This document shows, piece after piece, positions 1 through 7,861 of a stretch of DNA of 64,000 nt. Origin of the DNA: Dehalococcoidia bacterium (GTDB lineage: Bacteria > Chloroflexota > Dehalococcoidia > DSTF01 > JACRBR01); contig JAKFYB010000005.1 of assembly GCA_021731085.1 (NCBI GenBank), forward strand, positions 48,482 to 112,481, written 5' to 3'. The position numbers and the translations under genes are program-made. A model generated the notes under the pieces. It saw only the letters and a program-made list of their open reading frames with translations. It ran no database searches and was not told the origin of the DNA. The first letter of the stretch is position 1, and each line of letters begins with the position of its first letter.

Positions 1-1116
1 TGGGTGCCACCGGACCGCTACGTCGTACGCGTGCCCTACTGGCGGCCGGACGTGCGCATCGATGACGACGTGTGCGAAGAGATCGCCCGCATCATCGGCT
101 ACGACCAGATCCCCGCACTCCCGCTTTCGGCAGCGATACCTGCACCCGTCGTCCAGCCACGGCGCGAACTTCGCGAGCGCGCACGCGATCTGCTCGCCGC
201 TGCCGGCATGCGCGAGACGATCTCGTACGCAATGACGACGATGGAGATCCTCGAGCGCGTCATACCGAAGGAAACGCTCGCCATCTACCCGCCGTTCAAG
301 CTCGTTAATCCGCTGACGTCGGACCACGAGTACCTGCGACCGACCCTGCGCGCGAGCCTGCTGATGACGCTCGCGTACAACGCGCGCTTCCAGAAAGGCC
401 AGATCGCGATCTACGAGACGGCGAAGACGTACGAGCGCCCCGACGAACGCAAGCGCGTGCAGGGCCGCCCCCACGGCGAAGAGGCTCTGCCCGTCGAGCG
501 CGAGGTTGCATGCGGGGTCGTCAGTGGCCGCCGCGCCGATCGCTGGGGCCGCCCATCGGATGAGGACGTCGACTTCTTCGACGCGAAGGCGTTCGTCGAG
601 GATCTGTTGCGCGGCGTCAACGTGACTGCGGAGTACGTCGCCGCCGACGAGTTCGCGATGCTGCCCGGACGGACGGCCGAGATTCGCGTAGGCGGCGTGC
701 GCATCGGCGTGATCGGGCAGGTGCATCCGGATGTAGCAACGGCGTTCGAGGTCGAGCAGGACGCGTTCTTATTCGAAATCGTCCTCGACGACCTGCTGAT
801 GCACGTCGGAGACCAACGAAAGGCCGGGAGCATCTCGCGCTTTCCCGCGGTCGAGCAGGATCTCGCGCTCATTGTCGACGACGAGACGACGGCTGGCGCG
901 CTGCAAAACGTCATCGAAGCCGCCTCGCTCGTCCGCGCAGCGCGCGTGTTCGACGTCTACGTCGGCGACCAGGTACCCGCGGGGAAGAAGTCGATCGCCT
1001 TCTCCGTCGTCTACCAGTCAGACGAGAAGACCCTCACTGACGACGATGTCGCGAAGGCACAACGGAAGATCCTCGAACGCCTGCGCCGCGAGTTCAACGC
1101 AGAGCTCCGCGCGTAG
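1..1116 (+). CDS. pheT: phenylalanyl-tRNA synthetase beta subunit, 3' part
   Basis: C-terminal part of the beta subunit that, with PheS, charges tRNA-Phe. The window opens inside the gene, so the N-terminal (EMAP/B3-B4) region is missing. The B5 DNA-binding-like domain is recognisable at once (RVPYWRPDVRIDDD, then CEEIARIIGYDQIP). The catalytic-like core follows, and the last ~95 residues form a ferredoxin-fold anticodon-binding domain (SRFPAVEQDLALIVDD to KTLTDDDV). The frame is open from base 1; the ORF-track start at 4 is only the first available codon. pheS would be expected upstream, outside the window. High confidence in family. Confidence 0.95.
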   Translation, partial: WVPPDRYVVRVPYWRPDVRIDDDVCEEIARIIGYDQIPALPLSAAIPAPVVQPRRELRERARDLLAAAGMRETISYAMTTMEILERVIPKETLAIYPPFKLVNPLTSDHEYLRPTLRASLLMTLAYNARFQKGQIAIYETAKTYERPDERKRVQGRPHGEEALPVEREVACGVVSGRRADRWGRPSDEDVDFFDAKAFVEDLLRGVNVTAEYVAADEFAMLPGRTAEIRVGGVRIGVIGQVHPDVATAFEVEQDAFLFEIVLDDLLMHVGDQRKAGSISRFPAVEQDLALIVDDETTAGALQNVIEAASLVRAARVFDVYVGDQVPAGKKSIAFSVVYQSDEKTLTDDDVAKAQRKILERLRREFNAELRA

Positions 1117-1382
1117 GGCGCTGCCCTCCCTAAGACCGGCTCGAAACCAAGGCTGTACGCCGCAGTCGACAGCCGAGGCGGCTGTCGCTACGCGTGAACG
1201 TCGCTGATTCAACCTGTTCGTTAACCCCTCGTAACGCTGCGTTCATCGCGCACGCCTATTGTGAAGGAGGGAACTGTCCGCATGCAGGGCCGAACATGCG
1301 GCGATCCCCCGATATCACCGCGCTTTACGACGAGCGTACGATGGCTTCGTCCAAAGGCGGAGGAAAGCTGGAGGAAAGTCAC
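1117..1382. other. intergenic region with hairpin and repeat fragment
   Basis: No convincing gene. Just after the pheT stop lies a sequence resembling the REP-like family of this window (GTAGGGCGCTGCC). A perfect 7-bp hairpin (GACAGCC/GGCTGTC, loop GAGGC) sits at 1168-1186 without a T-tract. ORF-track entries here are upstream extensions or shadows of the acyltransferase gene. Confidence 0.5.
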
Positions 1383-2096
1383 ATGGCCACAATCGCCACC
1401 GCGCTCTCACCGCAGAAGCCGGCGCAACCGCACGCATGGCAGACACAGATCTGGGCGACGACGCTGCGCCGGGCAGGACGCCCCTGGGTGATGTCGCGCC
1501 ATATCAACCACTTCTGCGACCCCCTCACGATGGAGGGACGCGAGCATCTCGATGTCGTGCGCGGCCCGATCATCGTCATGCCGAACCACAGCTCGCACAT
1601 GGACACGCCCGTCGCACTGTCGATGCTGCCCGAGCGCATCCGCTCAAAGACGTACGTCGGCGCCGCCGCCGACAGGTTCTACCGGCCGGGCAAGCGCACG
1701 TGGTGGTTCTCGCTGTTCTACGGCACATTCCCCATCCACCGAGGCGGAGGCAGCGCGACGCTGGAGTACGCGTCGAAGCTGCTCAACAGCGGCGCGTCGG
1801 TGCTGCTCTTCCCGGAGGGCACACGCTCCGTCGATGGCGAGATGGCGCGATTCCACCACGGCGTCAGCATGATGGCGATGAAGCACGACATCCCGGTGCT
1901 CCCGATCTACATGGAAGGCCTGCGCAACGTCATGCCGAAGGGCCAGCGCGAGCCGCAGCCAGCCGCCGTCCACGTCCGCATCGGCGCGCCCGTATCGCTC
2001 GCGACAGCGTCGTCGGTGCCCGCGGGCACGTCGATGCTCGAAGAGGCGATGTGTGAGTTGGCAGGGATTCCGTTGGCGGCGGCCGTCGCGGCTTAA
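1383..2096 (+). CDS. 1-acyl-sn-glycerol-3-phosphate acyltransferase family (PlsC-like)
   Basis: Membrane-associated acyltransferase, probably adding the second acyl chain in phosphatidic acid synthesis. The motifs are clear: NHSSHMDT (HX4D catalytic motif), FPEGTRS (glycerolphosphate-binding motif) and VLPIYMEG (motif IV). The ORF track begins at 1194, but ATG 1383 is preferred: GGAGGAAAG lies about 8 nt upstream and the next ~40 residues resemble a normal N-terminus. This gives 237 aa, usual for the family. The exact acceptor lipid is not shown by sequence. Confidence 0.85.
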   Translation: MATIATALSPQKPAQPHAWQTQIWATTLRRAGRPWVMSRHINHFCDPLTMEGREHLDVVRGPIIVMPNHSSHMDTPVALSMLPERIRSKTYVGAAADRFYRPGKRTWWFSLFYGTFPIHRGGGSATLEYASKLLNSGASVLLFPEGTRSVDGEMARFHHGVSMMAMKHDIPVLPIYMEGLRNVMPKGQREPQPAAVHVRIGAPVSLATASSVPAGTSMLEEAMCELAGIPLAAAVAA

Positions 2097-2117
2097 CGGA
2101 CACAATCGCGCGCGAAA

Positions 2118-2142
2118 GGGCGCGGCAAGCAGCGCCCCTACG
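2118..2142 (+). repeat. REP-like palindromic repeat, copy 1
   Basis: GC-rich imperfect palindrome between GGGCGCGGC and GCAGCGCCCCTACG. Close copies occur at 33196-33220 and, inverted, at 53955-53980 and 63809-63834, all in gene borders. This copy overlaps the last few bases of the hotdog-like gene. Confidence 0.7.
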
Positions 2143-3052
2143 ACGCACCTTGTCTCCCGAACGCTGCGGTGCGTGACATCGAGGCGATGATCCAGAGCGA
2201 CTCAGCGACAGCGTACGTGATGCCGTCCTCGCCGACGAGCGCCGACAGCCCGAAGAACTTGCGCCCATCACGCCGCAGCGCTTTCGCGACGACCCGATAC
2301 TGCATCGCAGCCGGCGCGACACGAAGGTAGTGCGCGTCCATCGATCCGAGCAGGAAGAACTGATCCTGTTCGAGCAGGTCGCGCTGCATGGCGATCGGCA
2401 TGCAGATGCCGCTGCTACAGTCGATGGCTGACGTCAGAACGGGTGTCGAGAGCGTGCCATCGCCGTTGTCGAAGTCGGAGGCAGATGTCCAGGGCGCGCA
2501 CGTCACGCCGTCCGCGACGACGCGCGGGTAGATGTGCAGTCCGGCGGCGTTGTCGTAGCCGCATGAGAAGCAGCCCGGTATCGGGTGGTCGCCCGTCGCG
2601 ACGTACCAGGGCTCGACATCAGGCACGGGCGTCGCGGCGAGCTGCGCAACATCCGCCGCGATGTGCTCCGGGATCGCCGCCAGCGTGTCGCCCCGCGCCG
2701 ACGGTCGATCGAGCACGCGGATATCGGCCGTTGCGGTGATGATCTCCGTGTCGCTATCGCGCACCGAAACGGCGTACCCACCCTCGTCCGCTGGCCACAC
2801 CTCAACGGCGAGATCGCGTTCGACCGGCACACCTGCCCGCAGCCGCGCATTGATCCGCGTCACGGCCGCGTGCTCGATGCCATCGCGCGCGGCGGCATGC
2901 AACACCGGGCACGCGAGCATCCCCGTCGCCATGCCGCCGTTCACGTTCGTCGGAGGGCCAACGAAGCGCGCGGGGACGCGCAGGAGGCGACCGTCGTCGT
3001 AGGACAGCCGTTGTGGGTTCGAGGCGGCGCAGGCGTAGCAAGAGTGGGGCAT
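2138..3052 (-). CDS. hotdog-fold thioesterase-like protein (two-domain)
   Basis: 304-aa cytoplasmic protein without a firm functional assignment. The second half starts with PGCFSCGYDNAAGLHIYP, a cysteine-containing signature common at the N-terminus of PaaI/hotdog-like proteins. The first half opens with a related CYACAASNPQRL and holds a region with NVNGGMATGMLACP. The two halves look like duplicated hotdog domains. A CoA-thioester role is an inference only. It is divergent from the small membrane protein gene at 3106 with about 50 bp between starts, so they may share a regulatory region. Confidence 0.55.
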   Translation of the reverse strand: MPHSCYACAASNPQRLSYDDGRLLRVPARFVGPPTNVNGGMATGMLACPVLHAAARDGIEHAAVTRINARLRAGVPVERDLAVEVWPADEGGYAVSVRDSDTEIITATADIRVLDRPSARGDTLAAIPEHIAADVAQLAATPVPDVEPWYVATGDHPIPGCFSCGYDNAAGLHIYPRVVADGVTCAPWTSASDFDNGDGTLSTPVLTSAIDCSSGICMPIAMQRDLLEQDQFFLLGSMDAHYLRVAPAAMQYRVVAKALRRDGRKFFGLSALVGEDGITYAVAESLWIIASMSRTAAFGRQGAS

Positions 3053-3105
3053 GACTGTGATTGTGGGATACTCACCCCAGCGAGCAAGCGCGTCAGGACT
3101 TCACG

Positions 3106-3564
3106 ATGGATGACGCCCCAACTGCAGCCCACGATCAGGACAACGCGACAGCCCGCGCCGTCGCGCTCTTCGGCGTGAAGAGCGTGCACTCCGTCGCGTT
3201 CTTCATCATCCAGACCGCCATCCTGTACCTGCTCTACGCCGGGATGCGCGGACGGAGCGACCGGACGGCGGCGCTAGCGGCGGGGATCGCGCTCGGCGAG
3301 TCGGCGATCTACGCCGGCAACGGATTCCGCTGTCCCCTGACGGGTGTAGCCGAGCGTCTGGGCGCCGAAAGCGGCGCAATCACGGACATCTTTCTGCCGA
3401 AGTGGCTCGCCCGGAACGTCGCCAACATCTACGTCCCGTTGCTCCTCATCGCCATCGCCCTCCACGCCCGCAACGTGCTTCCACGACGCCAGGCAACGCA
3501 CGATGAGCCCGCCGTCGAAGCAGGATCGGTGCTTGCGACGGATCCTCAAGACGGAATCCGTTGA
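3106..3564 (+). CDS. small integral membrane protein, unknown function
   Basis: 152 aa from ATG 3106. The ORF track begins at TTG 3061, but the extra 15 residues overlap the divergent promoter area and look non-coding. Two hydrophobic segments are visible: SVAFFIIQTAILYLLYAG near residues 35-52 and NIYVPLLLIAIALHA near 105-120. A short conserved-looking stretch (GNGFRCPLTGVAERLG) lies between them. No family recognised. It ends three bases before the -35 hexamer of the nadA promoter. Confidence 0.5.
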   Translation: MDDAPTAAHDQDNATARAVALFGVKSVHSVAFFIIQTAILYLLYAGMRGRSDRTAALAAGIALGESAIYAGNGFRCPLTGVAERLGAESGAITDIFLPKWLARNVANIYVPLLLIAIALHARNVLPRRQATHDEPAVEAGSVLATDPQDGIR

Positions 3565-3589
3565 CAGCCACCACCGTCGGTGGTAAGTT
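3561..3589 (+). promoter_or_regulatory. nadA promoter (-35 TTGACA, 17 bp, -10 TAAGTT)
   Basis: A consensus -35 (TTGACA, 3561-3566) and a reasonable -10 (TAAGTT, 3584-3589) are separated by 17 bp. The next gene, nadA, starts at 3648 after a GGAGG Shine-Dalgarno. Two palindromes overlap this promoter (see the operator entry). Confidence 0.75.
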
Positions 3590-3608
3590 AGTGTCATAGT
3601 GACACTAA
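3570..3608 (+). promoter_or_regulatory. two adjacent operator-like palindromes over the nadA promoter
   Basis: Palindrome 1 (3570-3584) has 7-bp arms ACCACCG/CGGTGGT around a single T and fills the promoter spacer. Palindrome 2 (3588-3608) has 9-bp arms TTAGTGTCA/TGACACTAA around TAG and overlaps the end of the -10 and the likely start site. Both are perfect. NAD-synthesis genes are often controlled by dedicated repressors (NrtR, NiaR, NadQ families), so a repressor site is likely; which regulator binds is not shown. Confidence 0.7.
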
Positions 3609-3647
3609 GTCCGCCTCTCCCGCGGACGTCACGAACGGAGGCGCAGG

Positions 3648-4853
3648 ATGACGGCCACCCTGATCCCACTCAAGGACAAGACCCCGCGCGGCGGCATCGC
3701 CTGCGAGAGCGACAGCATCGAGACGGTGCCGCTGACCGAGGAGCGCTCCTTCGCCTACTGGCAGAAGGACATCCCCGAGGCTTACTGGTCGCTCACCGCC
3801 GACGAGATCACCGAACGCATCCGTGTCGCTCGCGCGAAGCTCGGGACACGCCTCGTCGTGCTCGGCCATCACTACCAGCGCGAGGACATCATCCAGTTCG
3901 CCGACTTTCGCGGCGACAGCTTCAAGCTCGCACAGTGGGCGGCCGAGAAGCCGGAGGCGGAGTACATCGTCTTCTGCGGCGTGCACTTCATGGCGGAGGC
4001 GGCCGACATCCTCAGCGCGCCGCACCAGAAGGTGGTGCTGCCGAACATGGCCGCCGGATGCAGCATGTCCGACATGGCCGACCCCGACGACGTCTACAAC
4101 GCCTGGGCCGAGCTCGAGGAGTTGGGCATCGCGCAGGACACGCTGCCCATCACGTACATGAACTCAGCCGCCGCGCTCAAGGCGTTTGTCGGCGAGAAGG
4201 GCGGCGCCGTCTGCACCAGCAGCAACGCCGCAAAGGTCATGGAGTGGGCTTATGCCCAGAAGAAGCGCGTGCTCTTCTTCCCCGACCAGCACCTCGGCCG
4301 CAACACCGGCTATTCGATGGGCATCCCGCTCGAGCAGATGGTGCTCTGGGGCTGGGCGCGGCCGTACGGCTCGATGGGCGGCCACACGCTTCAGGAACTT
4401 CAGGACTCGCGCGTAATCCTCTGGGCGGGGCACTGCTCCGTACACCAACGCTTTACGCCGCAGCAGATCGACGAGGCGCGCGCCAAGCACCCGGGCCTGC
4501 AGGTCATCGTCCACCCGGAGTGCCGGTTCGAGACCGTGCAGGCCGCCGACCTCAACGGCTCGACGGAGTTCATCGCGAAGACCATCGCGGCCGCACCGGC
4601 TGGATCAACATGGGCGATCGGCACCGAGATCAACCTCGTCGCCCGGCTCGCGAAGGAGAACCCCGACAAGACCGTCTTCTGCCTCGACCCTGTCGTCTGC
4701 CCTTGCTCGACGATGTACCGCGTCCACCCCGCCTACCTCGCGTGGACGATCGAGTCGCTCGCCGAAGGCCACGTCGTGAACCAGGTGCTCGTGCCAGAGA
4801 ACATCGCCGCGAACGCGAAGTTGGCGCTCGACCGCATGCTGGCGATCAAGTAG
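3648..4853 (+). CDS. nadA: quinolinate synthase A
   Basis: Condenses iminoaspartate with dihydroxyacetone phosphate to quinolinate in de novo NAD synthesis, using a [4Fe-4S] cluster. Recognisable family segments are VVLGHHYQREDIIQFADFRGDS, PNMAAGCSMSDMA (first cluster Cys, about residue 138), VCTSSNAAKVM (second, about 189) and HPECRFE (third, about 292). At 401 aa it is longer than the E. coli enzyme, mainly through an N-terminal extension of about 60 residues. ATG 3648 follows GGAGGCGCAGG. nadB and nadC are not in the window. Expression is probably repressed through the palindromes upstream. Confidence 0.95.
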   Translation: MTATLIPLKDKTPRGGIACESDSIETVPLTEERSFAYWQKDIPEAYWSLTADEITERIRVARAKLGTRLVVLGHHYQREDIIQFADFRGDSFKLAQWAAEKPEAEYIVFCGVHFMAEAADILSAPHQKVVLPNMAAGCSMSDMADPDDVYNAWAELEELGIAQDTLPITYMNSAAALKAFVGEKGGAVCTSSNAAKVMEWAYAQKKRVLFFPDQHLGRNTGYSMGIPLEQMVLWGWARPYGSMGGHTLQELQDSRVILWAGHCSVHQRFTPQQIDEARAKHPGLQVIVHPECRFETVQAADLNGSTEFIAKTIAAAPAGSTWAIGTEINLVARLAKENPDKTVFCLDPVVCPCSTMYRVHPAYLAWTIESLAEGHVVNQVLVPENIAANAKLALDRMLAIK

Positions 4854-4860
4854 CGTCGTT

Positions 4861-5328
4861 TTGGAGCCGCCTCTCATCTATTCCAGGCTCCGAAAGGGAA
4901 CGCGACTTCGGATTGAGTCCGACTATGCAACGCACGCTCTGACGTCTTGGACAGCTCCATATACCGGCAGTGAAAGCTGCGTCGTTCCACGGGGAACAGT
5001 TGTCGAGATCTGTCACGACGTGCGTACGCCACAATGGGAAACGCGTTACGAACGCATAAGCGAGCCCAAGGATGAACCAGGACTCAAGACTGTGTATCCG
5101 TGGGCGCTTGAACTATTGGAACTTCGCGCAGAAGTGGAGCAACACCCTGAACGTTGGGCCGGGGTTTCTGAGTGGGTGCCAAGTGGCGTTGCTTGTACGC
5201 CGATTGATTACGAAGCCTTCGAACGGATTCTCATCCCATTGGAGACGCGGTCCAGCCCAAAGTACGACGGGTACAGACTCTCGATCCCGGTCGCTGACAT
5301 CGGCATCAAGCTTTCCTTCGTCGAATGA
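4861..5328 (+). CDS. hypothetical protein
   Basis: 155-aa frame beginning with TTG only 7 bp after the nadA stop. No family recognised. The protein has a plausible soluble composition (VPRGTVVEICHDVRTPQW, SIPVADIGIKLSFVE) and a lower GC content than its neighbours. No clear Shine-Dalgarno precedes the TTG, so the true start may be internal. It ends about 50 bp before tRNA-Lys. It may be a real small gene or a decayed one. Confidence 0.4.
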   Translation: MEPPLIYSRLRKGTRLRIESDYATHALTSWTAPYTGSESCVVPRGTVVEICHDVRTPQWETRYERISEPKDEPGLKTVYPWALELLELRAEVEQHPERWAGVSEWVPSGVACTPIDYEAFERILIPLETRSSPKYDGYRLSIPVADIGIKLSFVE

Positions 5329-5353
5329 TGTGATTTCGTACTGCACGGACTCG

Positions 5354-5362
5354 TGCTAAACT
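5354..5362 (+). promoter_or_regulatory. candidate extended -10 for tRNA-Lys
   Basis: TG-C-TAAACT is an extended -10-like element ending 13 bp before the tRNA 5' end. No strong -35 is visible. Confidence 0.35.
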
Positions 5363-5375
5363 CAACCATCCTCGT

Positions 5376-5453
<78 letters not shown>

Positions 5454-5541
5454 AAGTAATTATCCGGTCGCCGCTGAATCTACAACATGTAGAGGAGGCG
5501 GCGATTCGTGCGTTTAGGGACGTACTAGTTTGGAGGCTAGA

Positions 5542-6504
5542 ATGGCTAAAATTGGAACTACGATGATCGAAACGCAGAGCCTCACTAGGTCGCAGGATCG
5601 TGAGGACATCAGGGACTTCCGTCACCACGTCACCGCGAAGGGTAGATCGCCCAAGACTCTCCGCACCTATGGCCAGGCAGCGGAAGCACTCGCCCTGTTC
5701 CTGTCCGAACGCGGAATGCCGGACCTGGAAAACGCCAAGCGCGAGCACGTCGAAGACTACATCGCCTCGATGTGGGAGAAGGGCAACAAGCCAGCCACGG
5801 TTCGCAACCGCTACGCCGGGTTATGTGCCCTGTTCAAGTGGATGCAAATATCCGACATCCGACGGGATAACCCGATGGAGCGCATCACGCCTCCAACCGT
5901 GCCGGAGCAGGTGCAGCCGGACTATACGCTCGACCAGATCCGCATCCTGCTCGATAGCATCCCCACGAAAACACTTCTTGATCTGCGCGATCGCGCCATA
6001 GTGGCGCTGCTCATCGATACCGGCTTGCGTTGTCAGGAACTCTGCGACATCAACATTGAGGACATCGACCGAGACGCGCGCCGCATTCACATTCGAGCTG
6101 GCAAGGGTGGTAAAGGGCGCTTGGTCGGATACAGCCACGACTCGGCTATGGTCGTAAACCGCTACATCCGCAAGCGCGGCGGCTGGGACATGCATGACCC
6201 GAAGGAGCCACTGTTGGCAGGTCGCGATGGGGCTGCGATGTCGCCCAACAGCGTGCGCTTGACCATGCTTCGCCGATTCGAGACAGCCGGTCTCGAATTC
6301 CACGGCACCCACGGTTTCAGGCGCGGATGGGGACAGGCGTATCTGGATGCTGGCGGCGATCCAATGGACCTCAAGCAGTTGGCAGGATGGTCGTCGCTAA
6401 CCATGTTGAACCGCTACGTGAAACGCACAGCACAGGAACGGGCGCTCCGCAACGTGGACCAGTTCTCTCCAATGACGCGCGTCACGGCACAAACCACGAA
6501 ATGA
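5542..6504 (+). CDS. tyrosine recombinase / integrase
   Basis: 320-aa site-specific recombinase of the XerC/D-like phage integrase family, expected to integrate and excise this element at tRNA-Lys. An N-terminal SAM-like core-binding domain (residues 20-115) is followed by the catalytic domain. The catalytic set is complete: R163 (TGLRCQEL), K in GKGGKGR (about 188-191), H257 and R260 (THGFRRGW), W283 (LAGWSS) and Y292 (MLNRYVK). ATG 5542 is chosen because GGAGG lies 5 nt upstream; the track start is an upstream TTG. The next gene begins 1 nt after its stop, so they are co-transcribed. Confidence 0.95.
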   Translation: MAKIGTTMIETQSLTRSQDREDIRDFRHHVTAKGRSPKTLRTYGQAAEALALFLSERGMPDLENAKREHVEDYIASMWEKGNKPATVRNRYAGLCALFKWMQISDIRRDNPMERITPPTVPEQVQPDYTLDQIRILLDSIPTKTLLDLRDRAIVALLIDTGLRCQELCDINIEDIDRDARRIHIRAGKGGKGRLVGYSHDSAMVVNRYIRKRGGWDMHDPKEPLLAGRDGAAMSPNSVRLTMLRRFETAGLEFHGTHGFRRGWGQAYLDAGGDPMDLKQLAGWSSLTMLNRYVKRTAQERALRNVDQFSPMTRVTAQTTK

Positions 6505-6505
6505 C

Positions 6506-7240
6506 ATGAATCAAGATGAATCCCCTGGGTGGGTCCGGTCTGATAGAGGTCTCATTCGAGAACCGTTGCCCTACAACTTCAAGACGGTGGCGGAGGAGGA
6601 ATGGTTTCGTGGCGTCTTGTCTAGCCTCGCCACCAATGTCTTGGCATTGCCGAAGGTCGAATCGTTCAGGCAAGCCCTAACCACCGATCCATCAATCGAT
6701 GACATCGAGGCGCTTTGCAGGTCAGTAAACGTGCCATATGGCCGCGTCGCAGAAACGATTCACCTTGCGCTCCTGGCAGACTTGCGAGGCTACTCCGAAA
6801 CTACCATTTGGACGCAGCCCGAGCAGGCCCCTGCCCGTCTTCGTGTGTCCCTGGTCGAAATACTACGCCTCGCGGCGGAGGCGATCGAAACCAATCCAGC
6901 CGTGCTGGACGTTCCTTGGCCACACATGGAGCAACGTGTCAAAGAGATTTTCAGCAACCTGAGTCTCGCAGCCCAAATCGCGACTGCCGCAGCGTTGAAC
7001 ATAGATAAGGGCAGGCGAAGATCTGACTTGAACAGCTCCGCGAAGCGAACTGCGAAGACTCCGAGTCCTCAACGGATCGGTGAGACCCTCTTTCGTCTCT
7101 GGTGCGAGGGCGCATCTCGCTACTCGCTTGCGAAGGCGCTCTTTTTGGAAGGGCGGTTCCAGGACGTTGCTTCTGCCAGCAAACGCATCAAGGAATGGGA
7201 GTCGAAGGCGCAAAGGCTTCTAATCCCGTTAGGCAGTTAG
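6506..7240 (+). CDS. hypothetical protein of the element
   Basis: 244-aa soluble, mostly helical-looking protein, translationally linked to the integrase (ATG one base after the integrase TGA). No family recognised. Its middle holds LRVSLVEILRLAAEAIETNP and the C-terminal third is basic (KGRRRSDLNSSAKRTAKT) followed by a possible helix-turn-helix-like stretch (GASRYSLAKALFLEGRF). A role in recombination control or DNA binding is only a guess from position. Confidence 0.6.
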   Translation: MNQDESPGWVRSDRGLIREPLPYNFKTVAEEEWFRGVLSSLATNVLALPKVESFRQALTTDPSIDDIEALCRSVNVPYGRVAETIHLALLADLRGYSETTIWTQPEQAPARLRVSLVEILRLAAEAIETNPAVLDVPWPHMEQRVKEIFSNLSLAAQIATAAALNIDKGRRRSDLNSSAKRTAKTPSPQRIGETLFRLWCEGASRYSLAKALFLEGRFQDVASASKRIKEWESKAQRLLIPLGS

Positions 7241-7297
7241 TACACACACCTTAAATGGGCCTAGTTCAACCATGGGCGAGGGTGAGAAACTCGCTGC

Positions 7298-7468
7298 ATG
7301 GACACTTCATTGCCCATTCGGTTTGCAGCACGATCGCTCGGAATAAGTCCTTGCACTGTTCGGCGCTACCTGCGCTCCGGACATCTGCGGGGTTTCCGAC
7401 TCCCCTCCGGTGTTTGGCGCATCCCCGCGTCTGAAATCGAGCGCATCAAGGCGCGAGGTGGTCGCTGA
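7298..7468 (+). CDS. small HTH protein, excisionase/AlpA-like
   Basis: 56-aa gene absent from the ORF track because of length. The protein has a MerR-type HTH_17 pattern: IRFAARSLGISPCTVRRYLRSG, then GFRLPSGVWRIPASEIERIK, in which the wing leads into a final helix. Such proteins act as recombination directionality factors or repressors in integrative elements. Its TGA overlaps the next ATG by one base (TGATG), supporting coding status. Confidence 0.75.
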   Translation: MDTSLPIRFAARSLGISPCTVRRYLRSGHLRGFRLPSGVWRIPASEIERIKARGGR

Positions 7469-7788
7469 TGGTCCGCGCCTCCACCCCCGAACGCGAGCAC
7501 ATCGCAAACCTCCGACGCCGAGCAGCAATGCTCCGACGCCACGCTGAGGCAATAGGCCCAGATGGCCGATCCACGCTCGCTGTAGAAGCTGGCCGGCGTG
7601 GCGGTCAACGAACGGTGGAGCGCCATGGCCCCGGCGCCGCATGGTCGCTTGCCCTGAATTTGCGTCGCTGGCACGACATTGATGTGCCATGGAAAAGCGT
7701 AGAGACAGAAAGTGCGAACAGCCCGGCGGACACCGGGCTGGCGCGGAAGGAGGTCCGACGTGCTAGATCACGCCGAACAGCAGCATGA
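7468..7788 (+). CDS. hypothetical basic protein
   Basis: 106 aa, rich in Arg and His, no recognised family. Central segment LAVEAGRRGGQRTVERHG. It is translationally coupled to the HTH gene upstream by a TGATG overlap. The 3' end overlaps a possible 33-codon gene starting at 7760. DNA binding is plausible from charge alone, nothing more. Confidence 0.5.
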   Translation: MVRASTPEREHIANLRRRAAMLRRHAEAIGPDGRSTLAVEAGRRGGQRTVERHGPGAAWSLALNLRRWHDIDVPWKSVETESANSPADTGLARKEVRRARSRRTAA

Positions 7789-7861
7789 TATCCAACTGCC
7801 GCGTCTCGCCGATTTCCTCGTAGGGCACGCACTACAGCGCGGACTTGCGAGGGCGGCATGA
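7760..7861 (+). CDS. 33-aa small protein upstream of the replication gene
   Basis: GTG-start frame too short for the ORF track. An excellent Shine-Dalgarno (GGAAGGAGGT, 7745-7754) lies 5-6 nt upstream. Its TGA overlaps the ATG of the primase-helicase gene (ATGA), the signature of translational coupling. The peptide is MLDHAEQQHDIQLPRLADFL and onward, amphipathic and without known family. It may be a leader that couples translation of the replication protein. Confidence 0.55.
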   Translation: MLDHAEQQHDIQLPRLADFLVGHALQRGLARAA

